NCBI GenBank assembly: GCA_017405545.1
Contig: JAFRAF010000175.1
Span: forward strand, 1 to 11,259
Length of the DNA: 11,259 nucleotides
Origin: Oscillospiraceae bacterium
Lineage (GTDB): Bacteria; Bacillota; Clostridia; Oscillospirales; Oscillospiraceae
Direction of reading: 5' to 3'
The position numbers were made by a program, and so were the translations under genes. Positions 1 to 7,100 of the stretch are shown piece after piece (positions within the stretch are counted from its first letter, which is position 1; the number at the start of each line of letters is the position of its first letter). Below the pieces are notes generated by a model. The model was not told the DNA's origin. It was given only the letters and a program-made list of their open reading frames with translations, and did not search any database.

Positions 1-1065
1 GGCGGGGACGGCGATGTGCCGGGCGGACAGACCGTCGAATGTATTGGAAGCATGGAGCTCAAGTATGCCGAGCAGTTTTCAGTGGACTATTACTCAGACG
101 GCAGCGCACGTATAACGGTCGGAGATGAGGACAGCTATCTTCTTCTGCCCGAGGGAGCCGAGGCACCGGAGGACGAAACAGCCGTGGTGCTTCACAAGCC
201 CCTGAACAATATATATCTGGCCTCCAGTTCGGTAATGGACCTGTTCGGAAGTCTGGACGCCCTTGATCGGGTGCGCTTCTGCAGTACAAGCGAGCAGAAC
301 TGGCAGCTGCCCGAGGTGAGGGAGGCCATGCAGAACCGCGCTATCGTATATGCGGGAAAGTACAACGCCCCGGACTTTGAAATGCTTCTGTCCGAAGACT
401 GTCCGCTTGCGGTGGAGAACACCATGATTTACCACTCTCCGGACATAAAGGAACAGCTGGAATCCCTGGGCCTACCGGTTATTGTGGAACGCAGCAGCTA
501 CGAATCCCATCCCCTGGGCAGGGTGGAGTGGATAAAGCTCTACGGGCTTCTCCTGGGCTGTGAGGATAGGGCTCGGGAATTCTTTGATGAGCAGTTAAAT
601 CAGCTCTCATCTTTAAATGAGCTCTCAGGCGGCGAGAAGACGGTGGCCTTTTTCCATGTCAACACCGTGGGCGCCGCGGTGGTGCGCCGTCCGGGCGATT
701 ACGTGACCAAAATGATAGAGATGGCCGGAGGAAAATACGTCTTCTCCGACATTGCCGGGAACAAGAGCGGCATGTCCACCATGAATATGCAGATGGAGTC
801 ATTCTACTCCGGTGCAAAGGACGCGGACGTGCTCATATATAACAGCACCATAGACGGGAAGATAGATACACTGGACCAGATGCTCGCCAAGAGCGAGCTG
901 CTGGCCGACTTCAAAGCCGTGAAAGAGGGCAACGTCTGGTGCACGGAGCAGAGCATGTTCCAGCGCTCATCGGCGTCTGCCGGAATGATAAGTGATATAA
1001 ACGCCATCCTCTCGGGGAAGGCGGACGATATGGACAGCCTGACATTTCTGCACAGGCTGAAATGA
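1..1065 (+). CDS. Metal-chelate ABC transporter solute-binding protein (5' partial)
   Basis: Extracytoplasmic binding component of an importer of the iron-siderophore/heme/cobalamin type. The frame is open to the left edge (it reads G-G-D-G-D before the GTG at 16), so the signal peptide and presumed lipobox Cys lie outside the window. The visible 354 residues have the two-lobed layout of class III (TroA/BtuF/FepB-like) binding proteins. The N-lobe segment 'KPLNNIYLASSSVMDLFG' is followed by a long linking helix ('HPLGRVEWIKLYGLLLG') and a C-lobe containing 'MIEMAGGKYVFSDIAG' and 'DADVLIYNST', which match conserved positions of the family. Its stop lies 22 bases before a FecCD permease and an ATPase, so it is the first visible gene of the operon. 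The ligand cannot be read from sequence; an iron chelate, heme or a corrinoid is plausible. The GTG at 16 is probably internal, not the true start. Confidence 0.85.
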   Translation, partial: GGDGDVPGGQTVECIGSMELKYAEQFSVDYYSDGSARITVGDEDSYLLLPEGAEAPEDETAVVLHKPLNNIYLASSSVMDLFGSLDALDRVRFCSTSEQNWQLPEVREAMQNRAIVYAGKYNAPDFEMLLSEDCPLAVENTMIYHSPDIKEQLESLGLPVIVERSSYESHPLGRVEWIKLYGLLLGCEDRAREFFDEQLNQLSSLNELSGGEKTVAFFHVNTVGAAVVRRPGDYVTKMIEMAGGKYVFSDIAGNKSGMSTMNMQMESFYSGAKDADVLIYNSTIDGKIDTLDQMLAKSELLADFKAVKEGNVWCTEQSMFQRSSASAGMISDINAILSGKADDMDSLTFLHRLK

Positions 1066-1087
1066 CGAACGGAATCGGGTAAGGCCT

Positions 1088-2107
1088 ATGGAAGATAAAA
1101 GAAGGGGCCGCTATACGGTCTGCTATCTGGTGCTGGCTGTGCTGCTGGCCGTACTGCTGGCGGCGAATATCATAGTCGGCTCTACGCATATTGATCTGGG
1201 GCAGGTCCTGGGCATACTCTTCACCAGACAGGGCGAGAATGCTGCCATTATATGGAATATACGCATACCCCGGCTTTTGGCCGCGGCCATGCTGGGCGGG
1301 GCCCTCTCCGTATCCGGCTTTCTGCTGCAGACCTTCTTCGGCAACCCCATAGCGGGGCCCTTTGTGCTGGGAATCTCATCCAGCGCGAAGCTGGTTGTCG
1401 CCCTTACGATGATATGGTCCCTGGCAAACGGTCTTTCAATAGGCTCCGTGACCCTCATAGGGGCGGCCTTTGTGGGGGCCATGCTGTCCATGGGGGCGAT
1501 ACTGCTCCTGTCCGGAAAAATGAGGAGCATGGCCCTTTTGATCGTCTGCGGAGTAATGATAGGCTACATATGCTCAGCCATAACGGATATAGTGGTGACC
1601 TTCGCCAATGACAGCAACATTGTCAACCTGCATAACTGGTCCATGGGAAGCTTTTCCGGCACTGACTGGGGCGACATTGGAGTAATGACAATAGTGGTCA
1701 TTGCCGGCGTGTTCTGCGCCTTCCTGCTGAGCAAGCCCATGGGCGCATATCAGCTGGGGGAGAACTACGCCCGCAGCATGGGAGTCAACATCAAGCGCTT
1801 CCGTGTGGAACTGATACTGCTCTCAAGCATGCTCTCCGCCTGCGTCACCGCTTTTGCCGGCCCCATATCCTTTGTGGGCATTGCTGTGCCCCATCTGGCG
1901 AGAAGTCTGTTCAGATCCTCGCGGCCTATTCTCATGGTGCCCGCCTGCTTTTTGGGCGGCGCTGTGTTCTGCCTTTTCTGCGATCTTATTGCCCGCACGC
2001 TTTTTGCCCCCAGCGAACTGAGCATCAGCTCTGTGACCGCTGTCTTCGGCGTGCCCATAGTGATATGGATGATGCTGACATGGCAGAAGCGTTCGGACCG
2101 GGATTAG
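1088..2107 (+). CDS. FecCD-family ABC transporter permease
   Basis: Integral membrane subunit that moves iron-siderophore, heme or cobalamin across the cytoplasmic membrane. At 339 aa it has the usual family length. It is strongly hydrophobic throughout, with a first membrane segment at about residues 10-30 and a pattern fitting about ten helices. Family signatures are visible: 'IRIPRLLAAAMLGGALSVSG' near residue 55, the 'LLQTFFGNPIAGPFVLGISS' stretch near 80-100, and 'GPISFVGIAVPHLARSLF' near 260-275, which belongs to the loop that contacts the ATPase. The ATG at 1088 follows the solute-binding gene by 22 bases with only a weak Shine-Dalgarno (AAGG), suggesting coupled translation. The next gene starts 13 bases after the stop. 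Only one permease gene is present, so the transporter would use a homodimer, as BtuC and FhuB-like systems do in other bacteria. Confidence 0.93.
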   Translation: MEDKRRGRYTVCYLVLAVLLAVLLAANIIVGSTHIDLGQVLGILFTRQGENAAIIWNIRIPRLLAAAMLGGALSVSGFLLQTFFGNPIAGPFVLGISSSAKLVVALTMIWSLANGLSIGSVTLIGAAFVGAMLSMGAILLLSGKMRSMALLIVCGVMIGYICSAITDIVVTFANDSNIVNLHNWSMGSFSGTDWGDIGVMTIVVIAGVFCAFLLSKPMGAYQLGENYARSMGVNIKRFRVELILLSSMLSACVTAFAGPISFVGIAVPHLARSLFRSSRPILMVPACFLGGAVFCLFCDLIARTLFAPSELSISSVTAVFGVPIVIWMMLTWQKRSDRD

Positions 2108-2120
2108 GAGGTGGGCGCTT

Positions 2121-3248
2121 ATGAACGAAGCTATTTTGACGGCTGAGGCCCTGTCTGTGGGCTACCGGGGGCAGATCGTAGTCGCGGACATATCTTTTGA
2201 GGCCCGGCGGGGTCAGATACTCACCCTTATCGGGCCCAACGGCGCGGGCAAATCGACTATACTGAAGACGCTCAACCGCCAGCTTGAGCCCATATCAGGG
2301 CATATCCGTCTGGGTGGACAGGAGCTCAAAAGCATCAGAGAGCGGGATATAGCCCGTTCCATGGCCGCCGTGTTGACGGGCAGACCAAAGCCCGAGCTTA
2401 TGACATGCAGGGATGTGGTGTCCTCCGGGCGCTACCCGTATACGGGCCGCCTGGGCATACTGTCCGCCGATGACAGACGGAAAACGGCCGAGGCCATGGA
2501 GCTCGTCAGGGTGACGGATCTGGCTGACCGTGACTTTGAGCAGATAAGCGACGGACAGCGTCAGCGGGTCATGCTGGCCCGGGCCATATGCCAGGAACCC
2601 CGGGTGCTCATCATGGATGAGCCCACCAGCTTTCTGGACATAAGGCACAAGCTGGATTTTCTTAGCCTTCTGCGGAGCCTTGCCAGAGACAGGAAGATAG
2701 CCGTTGTGCTGTCCCTCCACGAGCTGGATCTGGCACAGCGCTTTTCCGACCTTGTTCTCTGCATACGCGGGGGAGCGGTGGATTTCAAGGGGACGCCGGA
2801 GGATGTGTTCTCAGGCGACTACATAGAGCGGCTGTATGAGCTGGAGCCGGGGCGTTACGATCCCCTGTTTGGCAGTATAGAGGGACTTCCGGCGGAGGGA
2901 GTGCCGCGGGTGTTTGTCATAGGCGGCGGCGGAATGGGAATAGCTCTGTACAGGCGGCTGCAGCGCCTGGGTATACCGTTTGCCGCGGGTATAATACCGG
3001 AGAATGACCTTGACTATCCGGTGGCCAGGGCGCTGGCGTCGAAGCTGATAAGCGTACCCGCATTCTCAGCTGTCGACTCTGCGTCCGTGTCCGAGGCGAA
3101 GGAGAGCATGCTGGAATGCGGCGGCTGTTTTTGCGCCCTGTCGGAGAACGGCAGAGTGGACAAAGGAGCGGCTGAACTGCTCTCGTTTGCCAGGGAACAC
3201 GGTATACTACGACAGCCGGAGAATCTGGATTATCTGCTCGCTGAATAA
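2121..3248 (+). CDS. FecE/BtuD-like ABC ATPase with C-terminal glycine-rich extension
   Basis: Cytoplasmic ATPase that powers the importer encoded upstream. Residues 1-250 form the ABC domain: Walker A GPNGAGKST (38-46), signature ISDGQRQRV (142-150, with D where SGGQ has G), Walker B VLIMDEP (162-168) and switch His200 (SLHELDL). The usual Q-loop glutamine is not evident; the segment reads 'MAAVLTGRPKPELMT', as in some FecE-like proteins. Residues about 261-375 form an extra domain beginning VFVIGGGGMGIALYRRL, which resembles the glycine-rich turn of a Rossmann-type fold. It continues with 'AAGIIPENDLDYPVARAL' and a closing helix. Simple family members are about 255-270 aa, so this one is about 110 aa longer. 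The start is firm: AGGAGGTG at 2106-2113 overlaps the permease stop and sits 7 bases before the ATG. The extension could sense a ligand or nucleotide, but its role is unknown. Confidence 0.93.
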   Translation: MNEAILTAEALSVGYRGQIVVADISFEARRGQILTLIGPNGAGKSTILKTLNRQLEPISGHIRLGGQELKSIRERDIARSMAAVLTGRPKPELMTCRDVVSSGRYPYTGRLGILSADDRRKTAEAMELVRVTDLADRDFEQISDGQRQRVMLARAICQEPRVLIMDEPTSFLDIRHKLDFLSLLRSLARDRKIAVVLSLHELDLAQRFSDLVLCIRGGAVDFKGTPEDVFSGDYIERLYELEPGRYDPLFGSIEGLPAEGVPRVFVIGGGGMGIALYRRLQRLGIPFAAGIIPENDLDYPVARALASKLISVPAFSAVDSASVSEAKESMLECGGCFCALSENGRVDKGAAELLSFAREHGILRQPENLDYLLAE

Positions 3249-3269
3249 CAGAAAAGACAACAATAATAC

Positions 3270-3328
3270 AAAGCCCCTGTCCGGGGCCTGTAATGTACAG
3301 ACGGCCGGACAAGGGCTTTATTGTTTTG
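3270..3328. terminator. Bidirectional intrinsic terminator between ABC operon and prsW
   Basis: The arms AAAGCCCCTGTCCGG (3270-3284) and CCGGACAAGGGCTTT (3305-3319) pair with a single C/A mismatch. The loop holds a second small stem, CTGTA-ATG-TACAG. On the plus strand the stem is followed by ATTGTTTTG; on the minus strand by a T-rich stretch (GTATTATTGTTG). It lies between two convergent genes, so it probably ends both the ABC operon and prsW. Confidence 0.85.
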
Positions 3329-3342
3329 TAAACCGTATGGAG

Positions 3343-4068
3343 CTATGAGATATAGCGGTCCTCTCTGGCGGTCTTTCTGGTAAGATAGAAGGCGGCGGCG
3401 AACAGGATCAATACGAATATTACAAAGAGCCATGTGCTGGCCATGGTCTGCTGAGTGGCGATAAAGTCGTAGGCGCCGTGGAGGAGCGCGGGGACCATAA
3501 TGGCGGCAATCCTGTATCTGAAAGCGTCCGCTTGATTGCCGAAATTATCCATTTTTTTGGCAATGCCGTAGAATACGCCCATAAACACGCCGAAGCAGGC
3601 GTGGCCCGGGATGGCGGTGACCGCTCTCACGACTGCGACGGAGAAGCCGTAGGTCATCACGTAGCTGATATTCTCCCACAGGGCGAAGCCCAGTGACACG
3701 AACACGGCATATAACAGGCCGTCATACAGGCAGTTGAATTCCGGATTATGCCAGGTGTTGCGCTTGAGGAATATGTATTTTGAGCTCTCCTCGGCGCCGG
3801 CAACTATTATAAAATAGAGGATTAAGTTATAAGCCAGGGAGTTCACCGGGAGCATGGAGTACAAAAGTGTGGACAGTACCCGCTCCTCAACCAGGGCAAG
3901 AAGCGCGGACAGTATACCCGCTACCACAAGCCGTTTAAGCAGCTGGGGACTCTCTTTTTCCAGCCAGTCCAGCTTGTAAACCTGTATCATCAGTATAACT
4001 GCCGGGATGACAGCCGCCGCGATAAGCACGAAATTATACATAAGACCCGATGGCATAAAGTAAAACAT
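3343..4068 (-). CDS. prsW: PrsW-family intramembrane protease
   Basis: Multi-pass membrane protease of the PrsW family, related to the CPBP/Abi type. In Bacillus subtilis PrsW makes the site-1 cut in anti-sigma factor RsiW. The 241-residue protein shows all four family motifs: EE..K (E93, E94, K97 in 'AGAEESSKY'), F...EN (E132, N133 in 'GFALWENIS'), the mid-protein His156 ('IPGHACFG') and H...D (H197, D201 in 'LLHGAYDF'). About eight hydrophobic segments can be seen. The start was chosen at 4068 because AAAGGAGGAG lies 4 bases upstream; the longer in-frame ATG at 4092 would place that ribosome binding site inside the gene. It is transcribed alone, divergently from the site-2 protease operon, and convergent with the ABC operon. 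Its substrate is not visible: no sigma/anti-sigma pair is encoded here. Confidence 0.92.
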   Translation of the reverse strand: MFYFMPSGLMYNFVLIAAAVIPAVILMIQVYKLDWLEKESPQLLKRLVVAGILSALLALVEERVLSTLLYSMLPVNSLAYNLILYFIIVAGAEESSKYIFLKRNTWHNPEFNCLYDGLLYAVFVSLGFALWENISYVMTYGFSVAVVRAVTAIPGHACFGVFMGVFYGIAKKMDNFGNQADAFRYRIAAIMVPALLHGAYDFIATQQTMASTWLFVIFVLILFAAAFYLTRKTAREDRYIS

Positions 4069-4118
4069 ATTGCTCCTCCTTTGCCGGCGCATTGAGCTGT
4101 TATTGACCGTTAAAAGCT

Positions 4119-4127
4119 ATTATAACA
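4119..4127 (-). promoter_or_regulatory. prsW: Extended -10 promoter of prsW
   Basis: Read on the minus strand, this is TGTTATAAT: a consensus extended -10 (TG, one base, TATAAT) about 50 bases upstream of the prsW start at 4068. A TTGACA lies upstream but only 9 bases from the -10, too close to act as its -35. This fits an extended -10 promoter that depends little on a -35 element. No transcript data are available, so this is by pattern only. Confidence 0.55.
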
Positions 4128-4214
4128 CAACCGTGTCAAAAAAGCTCGAATTTTGTTGCGGAGCGGCGGAGAACTCCATAAATAGCCGAGCTTCCGGCAC
4201 TAAAGCCGCTTTGC

Positions 4215-4238
4215 GCCCGCATATAATACAGTGCGGGC
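4215..4238. promoter_or_regulatory. Inverted repeat around a TATAAT box upstream of the SpoIVFA-like gene
   Basis: GCCCGCA (4215-4221) and TGCGGGC (4232-4238) are perfect inverted 7-mers separated by TATAATACAG. The spacer begins with a consensus -10 hexamer (4222-4227), about 44 bases before the ATG at 4271. No good vegetative -35 lies 16-18 bases upstream. CATATAATA at 4220-4228 also resembles the -10 of mother-cell sporulation sigma factors (SigK/SigE), though I found no matching -35. The element could be an operator over the promoter or an RNA hairpin in the leader. Confidence 0.45.
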
Positions 4239-4270
4239 GAGTATATGCTTTATATGAAAGGGGGCTGTTT

Positions 4271-4591
4271 ATGGGTAACAGGAGAAAGCCCACGAGGAGG
4301 GTGGGACGGAAGACAAAGGGTATGCCGGTGAGGGGCAGAGGTCTGGCGCTGAGGCTTATAATAAGTCTTCTCATCCTCCTGTGCGCCGCCGTCATGCGCT
4401 TCGGATTCCCGGAGACGGCGGACAGAGCGGCTGACACCTTTGGACGGATGGCCGGGCTTGATATCGACTATGTCTCGGCGATTACGGCCCTGGGCGAGAT
4501 TATGGACGGTGACCGGGGTATCAAACAGGCGCTCAGCGATATTTACAGCTTTGCCTTCGGCTCGCTGGATGAAGCCGGAAAGGGCGCATGA
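4271..4591 (+). CDS. Short SpoIVFA-like single-pass membrane protein
   Basis: A protein of 106 residues with a very basic N-terminus (residues 1-24, rich in Arg/Lys), one membrane segment (about 26-45, 'LALRLIISLLILLCAAV') and a short mixed-charge tail of about 60 residues. The layout and the tail following the membrane segment resemble the middle of Bacillus SpoIVFA, the regulator that holds the SpoIVFB protease. SpoIVFA is about 260 aa and carries a LytM-like domain that is absent here. Assignment rests mainly on position: its stop overlaps the start of an M50 protease (ATGA at 4588-4591), as expected for a co-translated partner. ATG 4271 was chosen because GAAAGGGGG lies just upstream (4256-4264). 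The longer frame from 4070 has no ribosome binding site and runs through the divergent promoter region. It could instead be an unrelated small partner protein. Confidence 0.75.
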   Translation: MGNRRKPTRRVGRKTKGMPVRGRGLALRLIISLLILLCAAVMRFGFPETADRAADTFGRMAGLDIDYVSAITALGEIMDGDRGIKQALSDIYSFAFGSLDEAGKGA

Positions 4592-5169
4592 GCATAGGCC
4601 GCGTATGTATAAGACCGGGCGCTCTGATTTTTGCGGCGCTGGCGATCAGCTTTGTCGACGGTGTGGTATTGACGCCCCTTTTTATATCGGCGGCGGCCCA
4701 TGAGGCCGGTCATATACTGATGATAAGCTTCTGCGGAGCAGGGGTTTACAGACTCGAGCTCGGCTTTTTTGGAGCAGCTATCGGTATAAGGGGAGAGCTT
4801 TCCTACGGTGATGAGATACTGTGTGCCCTGGCCGGACCCATGGCAAATCTGCTGCTGGCGCTTGTAACGGGTCGGCTTGGCTGCCGAATCTGGAGCGGAG
4901 TAAATATTCTGCTCTTCGCCTTTAACATGCTGCCCTTTTCCGTGCTTGACGGGGGAAGGGCCCTTTTTATGCTCACGGCAAAGGCTGCGGGTCCCGCTGC
5001 AGCCGAGTGGGCGGCTATTGTTGCGGACGCCGCACTGCTGTTTGTTATGGCCTTGGCAACGGGCTTCCTTTATGCAAGAGCTGCGGCAGGCCCGTTTTCA
5101 CTCTCGGTTTCGGCGTTGTTTCTCTTGATGTGTCTCAGCCGTGTAAGGACAGCTGCCGGGAGCCGGTGA
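4588..5169 (+). CDS. SpoIVFB-like M50 site-2 zinc metalloprotease
   Basis: Intramembrane zinc protease of family M50. SpoIVFB members cut pro-SigmaK during sporulation and RasP-type members cut anti-sigma factors. The 193-residue protein has the zinc motif HEAGH at 38-42 inside the first hydrophobic block. The second conserved block is 'LAGPMANLLLAL' (81-92) and the third, 'NMLPFSVLDGG' (113-123), carries the ligand Asp121. All known catalytic positions are present. There is no PDZ domain and no CBS domain at the C-terminus; B. subtilis SpoIVFB (about 288 aa) has CBS, so this is a compact form. Its start overlaps the SpoIVFA-like stop by four bases. The neighbourhood, with TIGR03960/TIGR03936 genes downstream, matches the spoIVFB locus of clostridia. 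I take it as SpoIVFB-like; a general site-2 protease role is the alternative. Confidence 0.88.
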   Translation: MSIGRVCIRPGALIFAALAISFVDGVVLTPLFISAAAHEAGHILMISFCGAGVYRLELGFFGAAIGIRGELSYGDEILCALAGPMANLLLALVTGRLGCRIWSGVNILLFAFNMLPFSVLDGGRALFMLTAKAAGPAAAEWAAIVADAALLFVMALATGFLYARAAAGPFSLSVSALFLLMCLSRVRTAAGSR

Positions 5170-5203
5170 AAACGGCACGCAGCCCCTCAGAGCATAAAAT
5201 CGC

Positions 5204-5232
5204 TTGTAAAAAGGCGGTATAGGGTGTAATAT
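5204..5232 (+). promoter_or_regulatory. Probable SigmaA promoter for the radical-SAM pair
   Basis: TTGTAA (5204-5209) and TAATAT (5227-5232) are spaced by 17 bases in the 95-base gap after the M50 gene. A transcript would start near 5239, some 25 bases before the ATG at 5265. No terminator separates the M50 gene from this point, so read-through is also likely. The call is by pattern alone. Confidence 0.45.
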
Positions 5233-5264
5233 TTAAGGACATAAATCACTTTGGATGGTATATT

Positions 5265-7100
5265 ATGGAACAAAAGCTTGAGCGCATCCTGATGAAGGTT
5301 CAGAAGCCCGCCAGATACACAGGCGGAGAATACAATCAGGTGATTAAGGATAAGAGCAAAATAGATCTGCGGGTCGCATTCTGTTTTCCGGATGTATATG
5401 AGATAGGCATGTCCAATCTGGGCATGCGTATACTCTGCGGCCTGCTGAATCAGCGCGATAACATATGGTGCGAGCGGGTATTTGCCCCCTGGGGCGATAT
5501 GGAGGAGGAGATGCGCAAAGCGCAGCTGCCTCTTTACGCCCTTGAGAGCGGGGACCCGGTGGCGGAATTCGACGTGGTGGCCTTTACCCTCGGCTATGAG
5601 ATGGCCTATACAAATGTGCTCAATATGCTGGACCTTTCCGGCATACCCATTCATTCGGCGGAGCGGAAAGACTGCTTCCCGCTGGTGATCGCCGGGGGCA
5701 CCTGCTGCTACCACCCGGAGCCCTTCGCGAGTTTTGTGGATATATGCAACCTGGGCGAAGGGGAGGACGTCCTGCCTGAGATAATGGAGCTGTGCATAAA
5801 GGCGAAGAACGAGGGCTGGGACAAGGCAAGACTGCTGCGTGAGGCGGCCGGAATCGAGGGCGTATATGTGCCCGGCCTGTACGAGCCGGAGTACAAGCCC
5901 GACGGGACGATGGCCGCGTTCAGACCCGTTGACGGAGCCCCGAAAAAGGTCACAAAGCGCATCGTTCAGAATTTCAGGGAATCCTATTTCCCCGTGGATA
6001 CGGTGATACCCTCCACTGAGATAGTACACGACAGGGTGGTGCTTGAGCTGTTCAGGGGCTGCATAAGGGGCTGCCGCTTCTGTCAGGCGGGCTATGTCTA
6101 CAGACCGGTCAGACCCAGATCCCCCGAGATCCTGGCTGAACAGGCCAGACAGGCTCTGAAAAACTCCGGCTATGACGAGATAACCCTCTCATCCCTCAGC
6201 ACCAGCGACTACAGACCCTTGAACTGCCTGTGTGACGAGCTGCTGGACTACTGCGACCCCCGGAATATCAGCCTGTCCCTGCCCTCCCTGAGGGCGGACA
6301 ATTTCTCGATAGACCTGATGGAGCGGGTGCAGAGAGTCCGGCGGACGGGGTTGACCTTTGCCCCGGAGGCCGGTTCACAGAGACTCAGAGACGCGATAAA
6401 CAAGAACGTCAGGGAGGAGGATCTGCTCAACTCCTGCCGTATTGCCTTCGAGGGGGGCTGGAACGGACTTAAGCTCTATTTCATGCTCGGCCTGCCCACC
6501 GAGACGGACGAGGACGTCATTGCCATCGCCGATCTGGCATACAAGGTGCTGAACGTATGGAAAAAGCACGCGAAAAACAAGTCCCGGGGCCCGAGGATAA
6601 CAGTCAGCACCTCATTTTTCGTGCCCAAGCCATTGACTCCCTTCCAGTGGGAAGCCCAGATATCCATGGACGAGTACAGGCGGAGAGTAGCCCTGCTCCG
6701 CGAGCATCTGCGCTCAAAGAGCATAAGCTACAACTGGCATGACCCGGAGACCAGCTTTATAGAGGCAGCACTTGCCCGGGGCGACAGACGCATGGGCGCT
6801 GTGCTGGAGGAGGTCTGGCGCAGGGGCGCAAGACTGGACTCCTGGGGAGAATACTTCTCATACGAGCGCTGGATTGAGGCCTTTGAGGCCTGCGGCGTCG
6901 ACCCCCGCTTTTATGCCAACAGAGAGCGGGAAAGGGACGAGCTGTTCCCCTGGGATTTTGTGGACGTGGGTGTGCGACGTGAGTACATGTGGTCGGAGAG
7001 AGAGGCCTCCCGCCGCAGCCAGATAACCCCGGACTGCAGGAAGATGTGCATGGGCTGCGGGGCCGCCCGCATTTACACCGGAGGTGATTGCGATGAGTAA
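5265..7100 (+). CDS. B12-binding-type radical SAM protein, TIGR03960 family
   Basis: Cytoplasmic radical SAM enzyme of unknown substrate. The 611 residues divide into an N-terminal B12-binding-like Rossmann region (about 35-200, with 'VAFCFPDVYEIGMSNLGMR' and 'LVIAGGTCCYHPEPFA') and a radical SAM domain. The 4Fe-4S cluster motif is C266-x3-C270-x2-C273 in 'FRGCIRGCRFCQAG'. The downstream SAM-binding segments include 'LTFAPEAGSQRLRDAINKNV' and 'GLKLYFMLGLPTE'. The C-terminus adds a further cysteine group, C591, C595 and C598 ('DCRKMCMGCGA'). The region is full length for the family. The canonical B12 motif DxHxxG is not evident, so cobalamin may not be bound. Its stop overlaps the next gene, its constant partner in many clostridia. 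GGATGG at 5252-5257 is a modest ribosome binding site for the ATG at 5265. Confidence 0.9.
   Translation: MEQKLERILMKVQKPARYTGGEYNQVIKDKSKIDLRVAFCFPDVYEIGMSNLGMRILCGLLNQRDNIWCERVFAPWGDMEEEMRKAQLPLYALESGDPVAEFDVVAFTLGYEMAYTNVLNMLDLSGIPIHSAERKDCFPLVIAGGTCCYHPEPFASFVDICNLGEGEDVLPEIMELCIKAKNEGWDKARLLREAAGIEGVYVPGLYEPEYKPDGTMAAFRPVDGAPKKVTKRIVQNFRESYFPVDTVIPSTEIVHDRVVLELFRGCIRGCRFCQAGYVYRPVRPRSPEILAEQARQALKNSGYDEITLSSLSTSDYRPLNCLCDELLDYCDPRNISLSLPSLRADNFSIDLMERVQRVRRTGLTFAPEAGSQRLRDAINKNVREEDLLNSCRIAFEGGWNGLKLYFMLGLPTETDEDVIAIADLAYKVLNVWKKHAKNKSRGPRITVSTSFFVPKPLTPFQWEAQISMDEYRRRVALLREHLRSKSISYNWHDPETSFIEAALARGDRRMGAVLEEVWRRGARLDSWGEYFSYERWIEAFEACGVDPRFYANRERERDELFPWDFVDVGVRREYMWSEREASRRSQITPDCRKMCMGCGAARIYTGGDCDE

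Noticed and set aside
4069..4092. Longer PrsW start at ATG 4092
   Set aside because: The consensus AAAGGAGGAG would then lie within the gene; it is correctly spaced for ATG 4068.
4101..4126. Plus-strand promoter TTGACC...TATAAC
   Set aside because: The spacing between the two hexamers is only 12 bases, far from 16-18.
4070..4270. Longer N-terminus for the SpoIVFA-like gene (frame open from 4070)
   Set aside because: No ribosome binding site at 4070, the stretch overlaps the divergent prsW promoter and inverted repeat, and a good GAAAGGGGG lies before ATG 4271.
5187..6029. 280-residue minus-strand ORF opposite the radical-SAM gene
   Set aside because: It is the antisense shadow of a clear radical-SAM protein; its translation has no recognised motifs and there is no ribosome binding site.
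7084..7092. GTG 7084 as start of the DUF2344 gene
   Set aside because: It lies within the Shine-Dalgarno GGAGGTGAT, which is correctly spaced for ATG 7093.
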